A stretch of 64,000 nt of DNA, from contig NZ_JNXT01000001.1 of assembly GCF_000716675.1 (NCBI RefSeq), positions 248,001 through 312,000 on the forward strand. Reading direction: 5' to 3'. The translations under genes were made by a program, and so were the position numbers. Source of the stretch: Streptomyces alboflavus (GTDB lineage: Bacteria > Actinomycetota > Actinomycetes > Streptomycetales > Streptomycetaceae). Below, piece by piece: positions 33,726 through 42,106 of the stretch; within the stretch, counting starts at the first letter, position 1, and each line of letters begins with the position of its first letter. Below the pieces are notes generated by a model. It had not been told where the DNA came from. It saw only the letters and a list, made by a program, of their open reading frames with translations, and did not search any database.

Positions 33726-34325
33726 ATGCCTTACAAGATCCCGAACGTGGTGGAGTCCGGTACCTTCGCGGGCCGGGCGCAACCGACCCTTCCCGCCGTC
33801 GGCGGACTGCTGCTGCGCCCCTGGGCGCCCAAGGACGCGCCCGCCGTGTACGAGGCGTTCCAGGACCCGGTGCTGCAGCGGTGGCACGCGCGCGTGGCCG
33901 ACTCCGAGGACGAGGCCCGCGAGTGGATCGAGGGCTGGCGCGCGGACTGGACCGAGGAGCGGACCGCGACCTGGGCGGTGGTGGACGCGGCCACCGACGA
34001 GGTGGCGGGCCGGGTCGCCCTGCGCGAGATCGTCTTCTCCGACGGCCAGGCGGAGATGGCCTACTGGACGCTGCCCCGCGCCCAGGGTCGCGGTGTCGCG
34101 CCCCGCGCGGTGACCGCCCTCGCCCACTGGGCGCTGGACGTGGTCGGCCTGCACCGCCTGGAGCTCTACCACGCCACCGCCAACGAGGCGTCGTGCCGGG
34201 TGGCCCTGAAGACCGGCTTCGCCCCGGAGGGCACGAAGCGGAGCGCGGTGCTGCACGAGGACGGCTGGCACGACATGCATCTGCACGCGCGGATCAAGGG
34301 GGACGGGGCGGGCGCGGCGCGTTGA
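33726..34325 (+). CDS. GNAT-family N-acetyltransferase (RimJ/RimL-like)
   Basis: A 199-residue acetyltransferase of the RimJ/RimL subgroup. After an N-terminal segment the GNAT core starts at LLLRPWAPKDAPAVYEAF. The acetyl-CoA-binding motif A is YWTLPRAQGRGVAPRAVTAL, and LHRLELYHATANEASCRVAL is the characteristic motif B. It should transfer acetyl groups to a protein N-terminus or small molecule. ATG 33726 is chosen over longer readings, which overlap the divergent gene's promoter. It ends at a strong hairpin shared with the convergent siderophore gene. Confidence 0.9.
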   Translation: MPYKIPNVVESGTFAGRAQPTLPAVGGLLLRPWAPKDAPAVYEAFQDPVLQRWHARVADSEDEAREWIEGWRADWTEERTATWAVVDAATDEVAGRVALREIVFSDGQAEMAYWTLPRAQGRGVAPRAVTALAHWALDVVGLHRLELYHATANEASCRVALKTGFAPEGTKRSAVLHEDGWHDMHLHARIKGDGAGAAR

Positions 34326-34348
34326 GGCAGCGCGTGCGTGGCCCGCGC

Positions 34349-34391
34349 GCCTGAGGGCGGCCACCCCCGACCGGGGCGGCCGCCCTCAGGC
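34349..34391. terminator. Bidirectional terminator
   Basis: A 14-bp perfect stem (34349-34362 with 34378-34391) lies between the convergent GNAT and siderophore-interacting protein genes. Confidence 0.87.
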
Positions 34392-34482
34392 GGCGTGACG
34401 CACCGGCACCGCGTACCGACGACGCCGACAACGCCGACCGCGCCGACAACGCGCGAAGGCGCACCTGGTGCCGACGCGGCCC

Positions 34483-35322
34483 CTACGCCGCTTTCTGCTC
34501 CTGCTCCGCCTCCACCTGCGCGTTCCACTCCGGCTTCGAGGCCTGCCAGCCGTCCTCGTTGTGGCCGAGGCGCCAGTAGCCGGAGACGGAGAGGCGTTCG
34601 CGCGGGACCTGGTGCTCGACGCGCAGGACGCGACGCAACTCCTTCACGAAGCCCGCCTCGCCGTGCACGAAGGCCTGCACGTCACCGGCGGGGAAGTCGA
34701 GCGCGCGGACCGCCTCGACCAGGGCCTGGCCGACGGGACGCTCGCCCCGGTGCAGCCAGACGACCTCCGCGTGCGTGTCGATCTGCTGCTCCTCGTCGGG
34801 GCCCTCGACCTCCACGAAGGCGCGCACGTCGGCGCCCTCGGGCAGGGACTCCAGGGCGGCGGCGATGGCGGGCAGCGCGCTCTCGTCACCGGCGATCAGG
34901 TGCCAGTCGGCGGTGGGGTCGGGGGCGTACGCGCCGCCGGGGCCGAGCATGCGGACCGTCTCGCCGGGGCGGACGCTGCGCGCCCAGGGCCCGGCGAGGC
35001 CCTCGTCGCCGTGGATGACGAAGTCGAGGGCGAGCTCGCGGGCCTTGGGGTCCCACCAGCGCACGGTGTACGTGCGCGTCACGGGCCACTGCTCGCGCGG
35101 CAGTTCCTCGCGGATCCGCTGGATGTCGAAGGGTTCCGGATACGTCACCCCGGCGGGCGCGAAGAGCAGCTTCACGTAGTGGTCCGTGCAGTCCCCGGCC
35201 GTGAATTCCGCCAGGCCCTCGCCGCCGACGACCACGCGCCGCATGTGTGGTGTCAGCTGCTCGGTGCGCACGACCTGCGCGATGTGGGGCTTGGGAGTCC
35301 TGCGTGCGGGTCGCTCTGCCAT
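34483..35322 (-). CDS. Siderophore-interacting protein (FAD-dependent ferric reductase)
   Basis: A 279-residue SIP/ViuB-family flavoprotein that reduces iron in imported ferric siderophores. The FAD-binding barrel carries TRTYTVRWW, and the NAD(P)H-side domain begins at WHLIAGDESALPAIAAAL. The C-terminal block VHGEAGFVKELRRVLR is also typical. The start is ATG 35322, preceded by AGGGGAAGG. A 19-bp iron box lies 32 bases upstream, so expression should rise when DmdR/IdeR is free of iron. No siderophore synthesis genes are nearby. Confidence 0.94.
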   Translation of the reverse strand: MAERPARRTPKPHIAQVVRTEQLTPHMRRVVVGGEGLAEFTAGDCTDHYVKLLFAPAGVTYPEPFDIQRIREELPREQWPVTRTYTVRWWDPKARELALDFVIHGDEGLAGPWARSVRPGETVRMLGPGGAYAPDPTADWHLIAGDESALPAIAAALESLPEGADVRAFVEVEGPDEEQQIDTHAEVVWLHRGERPVGQALVEAVRALDFPAGDVQAFVHGEAGFVKELRRVLRVEHQVPRERLSVSGYWRLGHNEDGWQASKPEWNAQVEAEQEQKAA

Positions 35323-35353
35323 GGCGTCGGCCTTCCCCTGAAACACAAATTGG

Positions 35354-35372
35354 TTAGGTAAGCCTAACCTAG
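35354..35372 (-). promoter_or_regulatory. Iron box (DmdR/IdeR operator)
   Basis: Read on the minus strand this 19-mer matches the actinobacterial iron-box consensus TTAGGTTAGGCTCACCTAA at 17 of 19 positions. It lies 32 bases upstream of the siderophore-interacting protein start, where repressor binding would block transcription. Confidence 0.88.
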
Positions 35373-35440
35373 CAGCTCGTCGTGGCGGCGCGGATAGGCC
35401 ATTGGGGCAGTGCGGAGAGCGCGCGGGCAGGGCGACGAGC

Positions 35441-36379
35441 TCACCGGGCCAGGACCGACAGGAGCCGGTGCACGGCCCCGCCGAGCCCCCACCGGGTCGC
35501 GAGATCCTCCAGTGCGGCCGGATCGCGCGGCTCGCGCGGCACCGCGACGTCCACGTCCGGCAGCGGCACGTCGCTCGCGACCCGGACCACCTTCGGGGCC
35601 ACGGCCACATAGGCGCGGGACTCGTCCAGGCGCTTGCGCTGCGACGGCGTGAGCTTGGACCGGGGGTCGTCGACCGCCGCCATGATCCCGGCCAGGTCGC
35701 CGTACGCGTCGAGCAGCTTGGCCGCGGTCTTCTCGCCGATGCCCGGCACCCCGGGGAGGCCGTCGCTCGGGTCGCCGCGCAACAGGGCGAGGTCCACATA
35801 GCCGGGGCCGTCCACGCCGTACTTCCCGCGCAGCCACGCCTCGTCGGTCACCTGAAGGGTGCCCACTCCCTTCAAGGGGTAGAGGACGCGGATGCCGCGG
35901 GCGTCGTCCACGAGCTGGTACAGGTCGCGGTCGCCCGTGATGATGTCGACCGAGCCCGTGGCCCGCGCCGCGTACGTCCCGATCACGTCGTCGGCCTCGT
36001 ACGCCGCCACGCCCACGCGGGCGATGCCGAGGGCGTCCAGGACGTCCTCGATGACGGGGACCTGGGGGGAGAGGGTGTCGGGGATCTCCTCGGCGTCCGG
36101 GTCCGGGGTGCCCGCGGGGGCCTCCTCGGCGACGCGGTGCGCCTTGTACGAGGGGATGAGCTCCACGCGCCAGTGCGGGCGCCAGTCCGCGTCCATGCAG
36201 GCGACCAGGTCGTCGGGGTCGTGGTCCTGGACGAGGCGGGTGATGAATTCGAGCAGGCCGCGCACCGCGTTCACCGGGGTGCCGTCCGGGGCCCGCACCG
36301 ACTCGGGGACCCCGAAGTAGGCCCGGAAGTACAAGGACGCCGTGTCGAGCAGCATCAGCCGCCGCGTTGCTTGAGTCAC
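35441..36379 (-). CDS. 5'-3' exonuclease (PolA N-terminal/FEN-like)
   Basis: A 312-residue structure-specific nuclease like the N-terminal domain of DNA polymerase I, but free-standing. Metal-binding acids are visible in LMLLDTASLYFRAYF, AYEADDVIGTYA, ITGDRDLYQLVDD and LLRGDPSDGLPGVPGIG, the last also being the helix-hairpin-helix that grips DNA. The helical clamp region PSYKAHR is present too. It should remove RNA primers or flaps. GTG 36379 is preferred; ATG 36355, eight codons later, is possible. It is divergent from the betaine transporter operon and shares a 224-bp region with it. Confidence 0.92.
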   Translation of the reverse strand: MTQATRRLMLLDTASLYFRAYFGVPESVRAPDGTPVNAVRGLLEFITRLVQDHDPDDLVACMDADWRPHWRVELIPSYKAHRVAEEAPAGTPDPDAEEIPDTLSPQVPVIEDVLDALGIARVGVAAYEADDVIGTYAARATGSVDIITGDRDLYQLVDDARGIRVLYPLKGVGTLQVTDEAWLRGKYGVDGPGYVDLALLRGDPSDGLPGVPGIGEKTAAKLLDAYGDLAGIMAAVDDPRSKLTPSQRKRLDESRAYVAVAPKVVRVASDVPLPDVDVAVPREPRDPAALEDLATRWGLGGAVHRLLSVLAR

Positions 36380-36488
36380 GTGCGCATCATGCCGCACGGC
36401 ACTGACAGGAACAGTCGAAGAACAGTGGTGAATGTGACCTGGGCCACTCTTGAGTTTGGGTCCTGTAAGCGTGGGAAGGCGCGCACGC

Positions 36489-36579
36489 GGAGCGAACCCG
36501 GTCGAGTTTTCAACTTCTTGACGGGCAAGCGGGCAGACCCGCGTCGCTCCACGGCCCGCCGGCGGGGGAGGCGGGCCGT
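36489..36579 (+). ncRNA. Candidate structured leader with terminator before the betaine transporter operon
   Basis: The leader folds by eye into a compact three-way junction. P1 is 36489-36495 with 36544-36550 (7 bp). P2 is 36497-36506 with 36517-36525 (9 bp, one bulge, one G-U). P3 is 36529-36533 with 36538-36542 (5 bp, CAGA loop). It directly abuts a perfect 10-bp terminator-like hairpin (36551-36560 with 36570-36579). The 5' strand of P3 (36529-36534) can pair instead with the terminator's 5' strand (36554-36559), giving a mutually exclusive fold. The ribosome site follows 14 bases later. No known riboswitch consensus is recognised. Confidence 0.5.
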
Positions 36580-36603
36580 CTTGGTTCAACCCGAGAGGTG
36601 TAT

Positions 36604-37713
36604 GTGTCCAGGCTGCAAGCCGAGCACCTGTACAAGGTGTTCGGCAGACGACCCGATGACGCGGTGGAGAAACTCCGCCACGGAACCGACCGTGAAGAGC
36701 TGCGCGCGAAGGGGACCACCGCCGCGGTGATCGACGCGTCCTTCACCGTCGAACCGGGCCAGATCTTCGTCGTCATGGGTCTCTCCGGCTCCGGCAAGTC
36801 CACGTTGCTGCGCATGCTCAACGGGCTTTCGGAGCCGACGGCCGGGCAGGTGCTCTTCGACGGGCAGGACCTGACCAAGCTCAGCGCGCGCGAGCTGCGC
36901 GAGGTGCGCTCCAAGAAGATCAGCATGGTCTTCCAGCACTTCGCCCTGTTCCCGCACCGCAGCGTCCTCGAGAACGCCGCGTACGGCCTCGAGGTGCAGG
37001 GGCTGCCGCGCGCCGAGCGCGAGAAGCGGGCCCTGGAGGCCCTTGAGCTCGCCGGGCTCAAGGGCTGGGAGAAGTCCTGGCCCGACGAGCTGTCCGGCGG
37101 CATGCAGCAGCGCGTGGGCCTGGCCCGCGCGCTCGCCACGGACGCCGACCTGCTGCTCATGGACGAGTCGTTCAGCGCGCTCGACCCGCTGATCCGCCGC
37201 GACATGCAGGACCAGCTCCTGGAGCTGCAGAAGCGGCTGAAGAAGACCATCGTCTTCATCACCCACGACCTGAACGAGGCCATGCGCCTGGGCGACCAGA
37301 TCGCCGTCATGCGCGACGGCCGCATCGTCCAGATCGGCACGTCCGAGGACATCCTCGTCACCCCGGCCAACGACTACGTCGCCGCGTTCACGCAGGACGT
37401 CGACCGGTCCCGGGTCCTGACCGCGGGCGCCATCATGGCCGACCCGGACAAGGACTTCGTGATGGCCGACGCCCCCGCGACGGTCACCGAGGACACCCCG
37501 ATCATCGAGCTGTTCACGCCCTGCTCCACCAGCGGCGTGGCGGTCGCCGTGACCGGCGCCGACGGCAAGCTCGTCGGTGTCGTACCGCGGGCGCGGCTGC
37601 TTGCCGTGCTCGGAGAGCCCGCCCCGTCGGAGCCGCAGGACGCGGTCGTTCCGGCACAGCAGGCCAAGGACAACGGCGGCAAGAACGTGGGCAAGGTGAG
37701 CAGCGGTGCCTAG
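36604..37713 (+). CDS. Glycine betaine/proline ABC transporter ATP-binding protein (OpuAA/ProV-like)
   Basis: A 369-residue ATPase that powers osmolyte import. The N-terminus LYKVFGRRPDDAVEKLRHG and spacing fit ProV/OpuAA. Walker A is GLSGSGKST, the signature LSGGMQQRVGLARAL, and Walker B LLLMDESFSALDPL. The Q-loop is seen in VFQHFALFPH. A C-terminal region of about 95 residues contains a reduced CBS-like part (VAVTGADGKLVGVVPRARLL), the place where this family senses ionic strength or cyclic di-AMP. GTG 36604 is preferred because GAGAGG lies five bases upstream; an in-frame GTG at 36598 is the alternative. The permease gene overlaps its end by eight bases. Confidence 0.93.
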   Translation: MSRLQAEHLYKVFGRRPDDAVEKLRHGTDREELRAKGTTAAVIDASFTVEPGQIFVVMGLSGSGKSTLLRMLNGLSEPTAGQVLFDGQDLTKLSARELREVRSKKISMVFQHFALFPHRSVLENAAYGLEVQGLPRAEREKRALEALELAGLKGWEKSWPDELSGGMQQRVGLARALATDADLLLMDESFSALDPLIRRDMQDQLLELQKRLKKTIVFITHDLNEAMRLGDQIAVMRDGRIVQIGTSEDILVTPANDYVAAFTQDVDRSRVLTAGAIMADPDKDFVMADAPATVTEDTPIIELFTPCSTSGVAVAVTGADGKLVGVVPRARLLAVLGEPAPSEPQDAVVPAQQAKDNGGKNVGKVSSGA

Positions 37714-40315
37714 GATTCCCTTCGGCGACTGGGTCAATGACGCGGTCGAGTGGTCCAGAACCCATATGGACTGGCTGTTCGACTTCATCAAGACCCTCTT
37801 CCAGAACATGTGGGACGGCGTCTACGACGTCCTCTCCGGGCCCGAGCCGCTCCTGATGGCGGGCATCCTCGCCGTCGTCGCGTTCTGGCTGCGCGGTCTG
37901 CTCGGCGGTGTGCTCGCCTTCGCGGGCTTCGCGTTCATCGTGTCCCTGGAGTTGTGGGACAACGCGATGATGACGCTGTCCCTGGTGCTCGTCTCGACCT
38001 TCGTGGCGCTGGTGATAGCCGTGCCCGTGGGCATCTGGGCGGCCCGCTCCAAGACGGTCAGCGGCATCGTCAGGCCGGTCCTCGACCTGATGCAGACGCT
38101 GCCCGCGATGATCTACCTCATCCCGGCGCTGCTGTTCTTCCGCATGGGCGCCCCCGCGGGCATCGTCGCCACGATCGTCTTCGCGCTCGCCCCGGGCGTG
38201 CGCATGACGGAGCTCGGCATCCGCCAGGTCGACAAGGACCTGGTCGAGGCCGCCGACGCGTTCGGCACCACGCCCCGCAACACCCTCTTCCGGGTCCAGC
38301 TCCCGCTCGCGCTGCCGACGATCATGGCCGGTGTCAACCAGGTCATCATGCTCGGCCTCTCCATGGCCGCCCTGACCGGCATGGTCGGAACGCCGGGTCT
38401 CGGCGCCGACGTCAACGCCGCCATCGGCCAGCTCGACGTCGGCCTCGGCGCGGAGGCGGGCATCTCCATCGTGATCCTCGCCATCTACCTGGACCGCGTC
38501 ACCAGCGGCCTGGGCGGCCAGGTCTCCCCGCTCGGACGCCGCGCGCTCGCCAAGCTGCGGGCCGCGCAGGGCCTCAACGTCTGGAACTACCGTCCCCGGC
38601 CCGTCGTCGCGATGGCCGGTGTCGTCGCCCTCGCGCTCGTCGCGGGCGGCATGGGCATCTTCGGCGACAGCGACGACGAGGCCGTGGCCGACTCCAAGAA
38701 CGTGGGCCAGGGCAAGGAAGTCAAGATCGGCTACATCCCCTGGGACGAGGGCGTCGCCTCCACCTTCCTGTGGAAGGAGGCCCTGGAGCAGCGCGGCTTC
38801 AAGGTGACCACCAGCCAGCTCGAGGCCGGCCCGCTGTACACCTCCCTGGCGCAGGGCGACATCGACTTCCAGACCGACTCCTGGCTGCCGACGACGCACG
38901 CCTCGTACTGGAAGAAGTACGGCAAGGACCTGGAGGACCTGGGCTCCTGGTTCGGCCCCACGTCCCTGGAGCTGACCGTCCCCGCGTACATGAAGGACAT
39001 CAACTCCCTCGAGGACCTCAAGGGCAAGGCCGGCACCTTCGACGGCAAGATCACCGGCATCGAGACGAGCGCCGGAATGATGGGCCTGCTCAAGGACAAG
39101 GTCCTGGACGCGTACGGCCTCAAGAAGGAGTACAAGGTCGTCGACGGCTCGACGCCCGCGATGCTCGCCGAGCTGAAGGCGGCGTACGCCAAGAAGGAGC
39201 CGATCGTCACCACCCTGTGGTCGCCGCACTGGGCCTACAGCGACTTCAAGCTGAAGAAGCTCAAGGACCCGAAGGGCGCCTGGGGCAAGGGCGACGGCGT
39301 GCACACGCTGGCGCGCAAGGGCTTCTCGAAGGAGAACCCGCAGATCGGCAAGTGGCTAAAGAACTTCAAGATGAGCGAGAAGCAGCTCACCAGCCTCGAA
39401 GCCGAGATCAACAAGGCGGGCAAGGGCAAGCAGCAGGAGGCCGTGCGCACCTGGCTGAAGAAGAACCCGGGCGTCCTCGACAAGATCGCGCCGCTGCCGA
39501 AGAACTCCGGCGGCGACGAGAACAAGCGCCCGCTGAAGGCCGCGTACTTCGCCTGGGACGAGAACATCGCCGTCACCCAGCTGTGGAAGCGCGTCCTGGA
39601 GAAGCGCGGCTACAAGATGGAGCTGACCCCGGCCGACGTCGGCCCCGCCTACACCGGCCTCGCGCAGGGCGACCTCGACCTCAACCTCGACGCCTGGCTG
39701 CCGACCGCCCAGAAGCAGTACTGGGACAAGAACAAGGCGAACCTCAAGGACCTCGGCTCCTGGTACAGCCCGACGTCCCTGGAGGTCGCTGTCCCGTCCT
39801 ACGTCAAGGACGTGAAGTCCCTGGAGGACCTCAAGGGCAAGGGCGACAAGTTCAACGGCAAGATCATCGGCATTGAGCCGGGCACCGGCGTGATGCAGGC
39901 GCTCAAGGACAAGGTCCTGCCCGGGTACGGCCTGGAGGGCGAGTACGAGATCGCCGCGGGCTCGACCCCCGCGATGCTCTCCGAGCTGAAGTCCGCGTAC
40001 GCCAAGAAGGAGCCGATCGCGGTCCTGCTCTGGTCGCCGCACTGGGCCTACAGCGAGTACGACCTCACCAAGCTGAAGGACCCCAAGGGCGGATTCGGCA
40101 AGGGCAACACGATCCGCACGCTCTCCAGCAAGGACTTCCCCGGCCAGTACCCGCAGCTCACGAAGTGGCTCAAGAACTTCAAGATGAGCGAGAAGCAGCT
40201 GGCGAGCCTGGAGAACGAGATCAACAAGGCGGGCAAGAACAACGAGCCCAAGGCCGTCGACGCCTGGCTGAAGAAGAACCCGGGCTTCGAGGAGAAGATG
40301 ACGGCCGTGCAGTAG
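37706..40315 (+). CDS. Glycine betaine ABC permease fused to two tandem substrate-binding domains
   Basis: An 869-residue fusion. Residues about 1-290 form an OpuAB/ProW permease (six or so membrane helices, coupling loop EAADAFGTTPRNTLFRVQLPL). One more membrane segment (about 295-315) leads to two OpuAC-type binding domains in series, about 333-590 and 610-869. Each repeats the same blocks: IPWDEGVAST / FAWDENIAVT, GSWFGPTSLELTVP / GSWYSPTSLEVAVP, LWSPHWAYSDF / LWSPHWAYSEY. The Trp residues that build the betaine cage are kept in both. OpuA-type permeases fused to one binding domain are known; two in a row is less usual. GTG 37706 overlaps the ATPase gene by eight bases. Confidence 0.94.
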   Translation: MPRIPFGDWVNDAVEWSRTHMDWLFDFIKTLFQNMWDGVYDVLSGPEPLLMAGILAVVAFWLRGLLGGVLAFAGFAFIVSLELWDNAMMTLSLVLVSTFVALVIAVPVGIWAARSKTVSGIVRPVLDLMQTLPAMIYLIPALLFFRMGAPAGIVATIVFALAPGVRMTELGIRQVDKDLVEAADAFGTTPRNTLFRVQLPLALPTIMAGVNQVIMLGLSMAALTGMVGTPGLGADVNAAIGQLDVGLGAEAGISIVILAIYLDRVTSGLGGQVSPLGRRALAKLRAAQGLNVWNYRPRPVVAMAGVVALALVAGGMGIFGDSDDEAVADSKNVGQGKEVKIGYIPWDEGVASTFLWKEALEQRGFKVTTSQLEAGPLYTSLAQGDIDFQTDSWLPTTHASYWKKYGKDLEDLGSWFGPTSLELTVPAYMKDINSLEDLKGKAGTFDGKITGIETSAGMMGLLKDKVLDAYGLKKEYKVVDGSTPAMLAELKAAYAKKEPIVTTLWSPHWAYSDFKLKKLKDPKGAWGKGDGVHTLARKGFSKENPQIGKWLKNFKMSEKQLTSLEAEINKAGKGKQQEAVRTWLKKNPGVLDKIAPLPKNSGGDENKRPLKAAYFAWDENIAVTQLWKRVLEKRGYKMELTPADVGPAYTGLAQGDLDLNLDAWLPTAQKQYWDKNKANLKDLGSWYSPTSLEVAVPSYVKDVKSLEDLKGKGDKFNGKIIGIEPGTGVMQALKDKVLPGYGLEGEYEIAAGSTPAMLSELKSAYAKKEPIAVLLWSPHWAYSEYDLTKLKDPKGGFGKGNTIRTLSSKDFPGQYPQLTKWLKNFKMSEKQLASLENEINKAGKNNEPKAVDAWLKKNPGFEEKMTAVQ

Positions 40316-40336
40316 TCCGCAGCCGTCACCGTCCCC

Positions 40337-40374
40337 GAGGGGTGGGCCCCGCCGCACGGCGGGGCCCACCCCTC
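40337..40374 (+). terminator. Terminator after the betaine transporter operon
   Basis: A perfect 18-bp inverted repeat (40337-40354 with 40357-40374) starts 22 bases after the stop codon. It is one of the longest hairpins in the window. Confidence 0.92.
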
Positions 40375-40681
40375 AGGGCGTTCCCGGGGCCCGGCGGCTT
40401 CCGGACACCGCGCGGGGGCGCCGCTCCCGGGGGATCCGGACAGGTGATCTACTGGCGCGTGCGGTCACCGTCCGCGCACGGCCCGTACGGGGCGCGCGGG
40501 GGCCCGCGGCGGCCGTAACCGGCGCCCGAAGCGCCCAACTGGGTAAAACCGTTTGGCGAACATGCGTAGGGTGCAGAAAACCCTTCAGGGTGACAGCGTC
40601 GGCCCGCCGGGGTGACGACGAGGGCAGGACGGCCGGTGCGCGCGGCAGCGGGGCCGGGAGCGGAAGAAGGGAGCCGGGGCC
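40375..40681 (+). other. Gene-free region upstream of the XRE-cupin gene
   Basis: No gene is seen in these 307 bases. A short A/T-richer stretch around 40540-40590 (TAAAACCG, GCAGAAAACCCTT) probably holds the promoter. AGGGT/ACCCT repeats lie there at about 40577-40593, but no clear -35/-10 pair can be assigned. Confidence 0.4.
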
Positions 40682-41257
40682 ATGGACGAGCACAAGGAGA
40701 CCCTCCGGGTGGGCGCGGCCGTGCGGCGTCGTCGGCGCCGCCTCGAGCTGACGCTCGCCGTCGTCGCCGGACGCAGCGGCCTTTCGGTGCCCTTCCTCAG
40801 CCAGGTCGAGAACGAGCGGGCCCGGCCCAGCATGCGCTCCCTGGAGCGGGTCGCCGACGCCCTCGGCACGACCGCCGTGGAACTGCTCGCCGCCGCCGAC
40901 CCGGCCTGCACGGTCGACGTGGTGCGCGCCGACGACGACGTGAGCCTCGCGGGCGGCACTCCCGAGACGCATGTGCGGGACTTGGTCCGCGGCCACCACC
41001 AGCTGCACGCCTTCGAGTACGTCGGCGACCACGACGAGGGCCGCGAGTTCCAGCACCGCAACGACGAGCTGATGTACGTCATCGGCGGCGCCGTCGAGGT
41101 CGAGGCCGAGGGGCGGGCCTACCGCCTCGGGCCCGGCGACAGCCTGTATCTGACGGGCGGGGTGCGGCACCGCTGGCGCGCCACGGCCGCCGACGCCCGT
41201 GTCCTCGTCGTCGCGGTCGGCGACCACATCGAGGCCGTGGACGGCGAGCGGCGCTGA
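40682..41257 (+). CDS. XRE-family regulator with C-terminal cupin domain
   Basis: A 191-residue regulator. The N-terminal helix-turn-helix (about 8-65) contains [19 protein letters not shown] and GLSVPFLSQVENERARPSMR. The cupin domain (about 110-185) includes HRNDELMYVIGGAVEVEAEG and LGPGDSLYLTGGVRHRWRA, with metal- or ligand-binding His/Glu residues. This MerR-like arrangement is typical of regulators of amine, polyamine or amino-acid use (PuuR type). ATG 40682 follows GGAG. The next gene starts three bases after its stop, so it probably controls that gene or both. Ligand unknown. Confidence 0.9.
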   Translation: MDEHKETLRVGAAVRRRRRRLELTLAVVAGRSGLSVPFLSQVENERARPSMRSLERVADALGTTAVELLAAADPACTVDVVRADDDVSLAGGTPETHVRDLVRGHHQLHAFEYVGDHDEGREFQHRNDELMYVIGGAVEVEAEGRAYRLGPGDSLYLTGGVRHRWRATAADARVLVVAVGDHIEAVDGERR

Positions 41258-41260
41258 GCG

Positions 41261-42058
41261 ATGCCCTCCGTGCGGGTGGTCTCCCTGGTGCCGTCGCTGA
41301 CCGAGGCGGTCGCCGTGACCGCGCCCGGCGTCCTGGTCGGCGCGACCGACTGGTGCACGCACCCGGCGGACCTCGACGCCGTCCGGATCGGCGGCACCAA
41401 GAACCCTGACGTCCCGGCGATCGTGGCGCTCGCCCCCGACCTCGTGATCGCCAACGAGGAGGAGAACCGCGCCCCGGACATCGCGGCGCTGCGGGCGGCG
41501 GGCGTCGAGGTCCTCGTCACCGAGGTGCGGGGCCTCGACCAGGCGTTCCGCGAGCTGGAGCGGGTGCTCGCCGCGTGCGGCGCCGGGCGGCGGCCGGGGT
41601 GGCTGGTGGACGCGGAGGCCGCGTGGCGGGACGTCGGCGGCATCGCGGACCTCAGGGGCGCCGCCGCTACGGCCGAGGCAACCCGGCCGGGCGGGCGGCG
41701 GCTGCGGGCGGCGGTGCCGATCTGGCGCAGGCCCTGGATGGTCCTCGGGCGGGACACGTTCGCGGGGGACCTGCTTGCCCGCCTCGGTGTCGACAACGTG
41801 TACGCGGGGCACGCCGAGCGCTATCCCCGGGTCGCCATCGACGAGCTGCGGGACGCGGGGCTGGACTTGGTGGTCCTGCCGGACGAGCCGTACAGGTTCA
41901 CACGGGACGACGGGCCGGAGGCGTTCCCGGAAGCGCTGCCCGCCGCGCTCGTCAGCGGCCGCCATCTCACGTGGTACGGGCCGTCGTTGGCCGAGGCGCC
42001 CGGGGTCCTTGGGGAGGCGCTGCGGGCCGCGTACGGCGGACGCGGCCCGAGGGGCTGA
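41261..42058 (+). CDS. BtuF/TroA-like metal- or cobalamin-binding domain protein, apparently cytosolic
   Basis: A 265-residue protein with the fold of periplasmic binding proteins for vitamin B12 or haem (helical backbone metal receptor). The blocks VVSLVPSLTEAVAV, GATDWCTHPADL, IGGTKNPDVPAIVALAPDLVIAN and DNVYAGHAERYPRV match. It has no signal peptide or lipobox, so it should stay in the cytosol, unlike true transporter receptors. Free-standing relatives of this kind are common and of unknown role. ATG 41261 is three bases after the XRE-cupin stop. No transporter genes are adjacent. Confidence 0.85.
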   Translation: MPSVRVVSLVPSLTEAVAVTAPGVLVGATDWCTHPADLDAVRIGGTKNPDVPAIVALAPDLVIANEEENRAPDIAALRAAGVEVLVTEVRGLDQAFRELERVLAACGAGRRPGWLVDAEAAWRDVGGIADLRGAAATAEATRPGGRRLRAAVPIWRRPWMVLGRDTFAGDLLARLGVDNVYAGHAERYPRVAIDELRDAGLDLVVLPDEPYRFTRDDGPEAFPEALPAALVSGRHLTWYGPSLAEAPGVLGEALRAAYGGRGPRG

Positions 42059-42106
42059 CGCCCGAAAGCCGCCCGCGCCCCGGCCGCACCCCGCCCCGGG
42101 GACCGC

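Noticed and set aside
36420..36600. Cyclic di-AMP (ydaO) or ykkC-type riboswitch before the betaine operon
   Set aside because: The conserved core sequences of these classes are not seen. The region is reported only as an unassigned structured leader.
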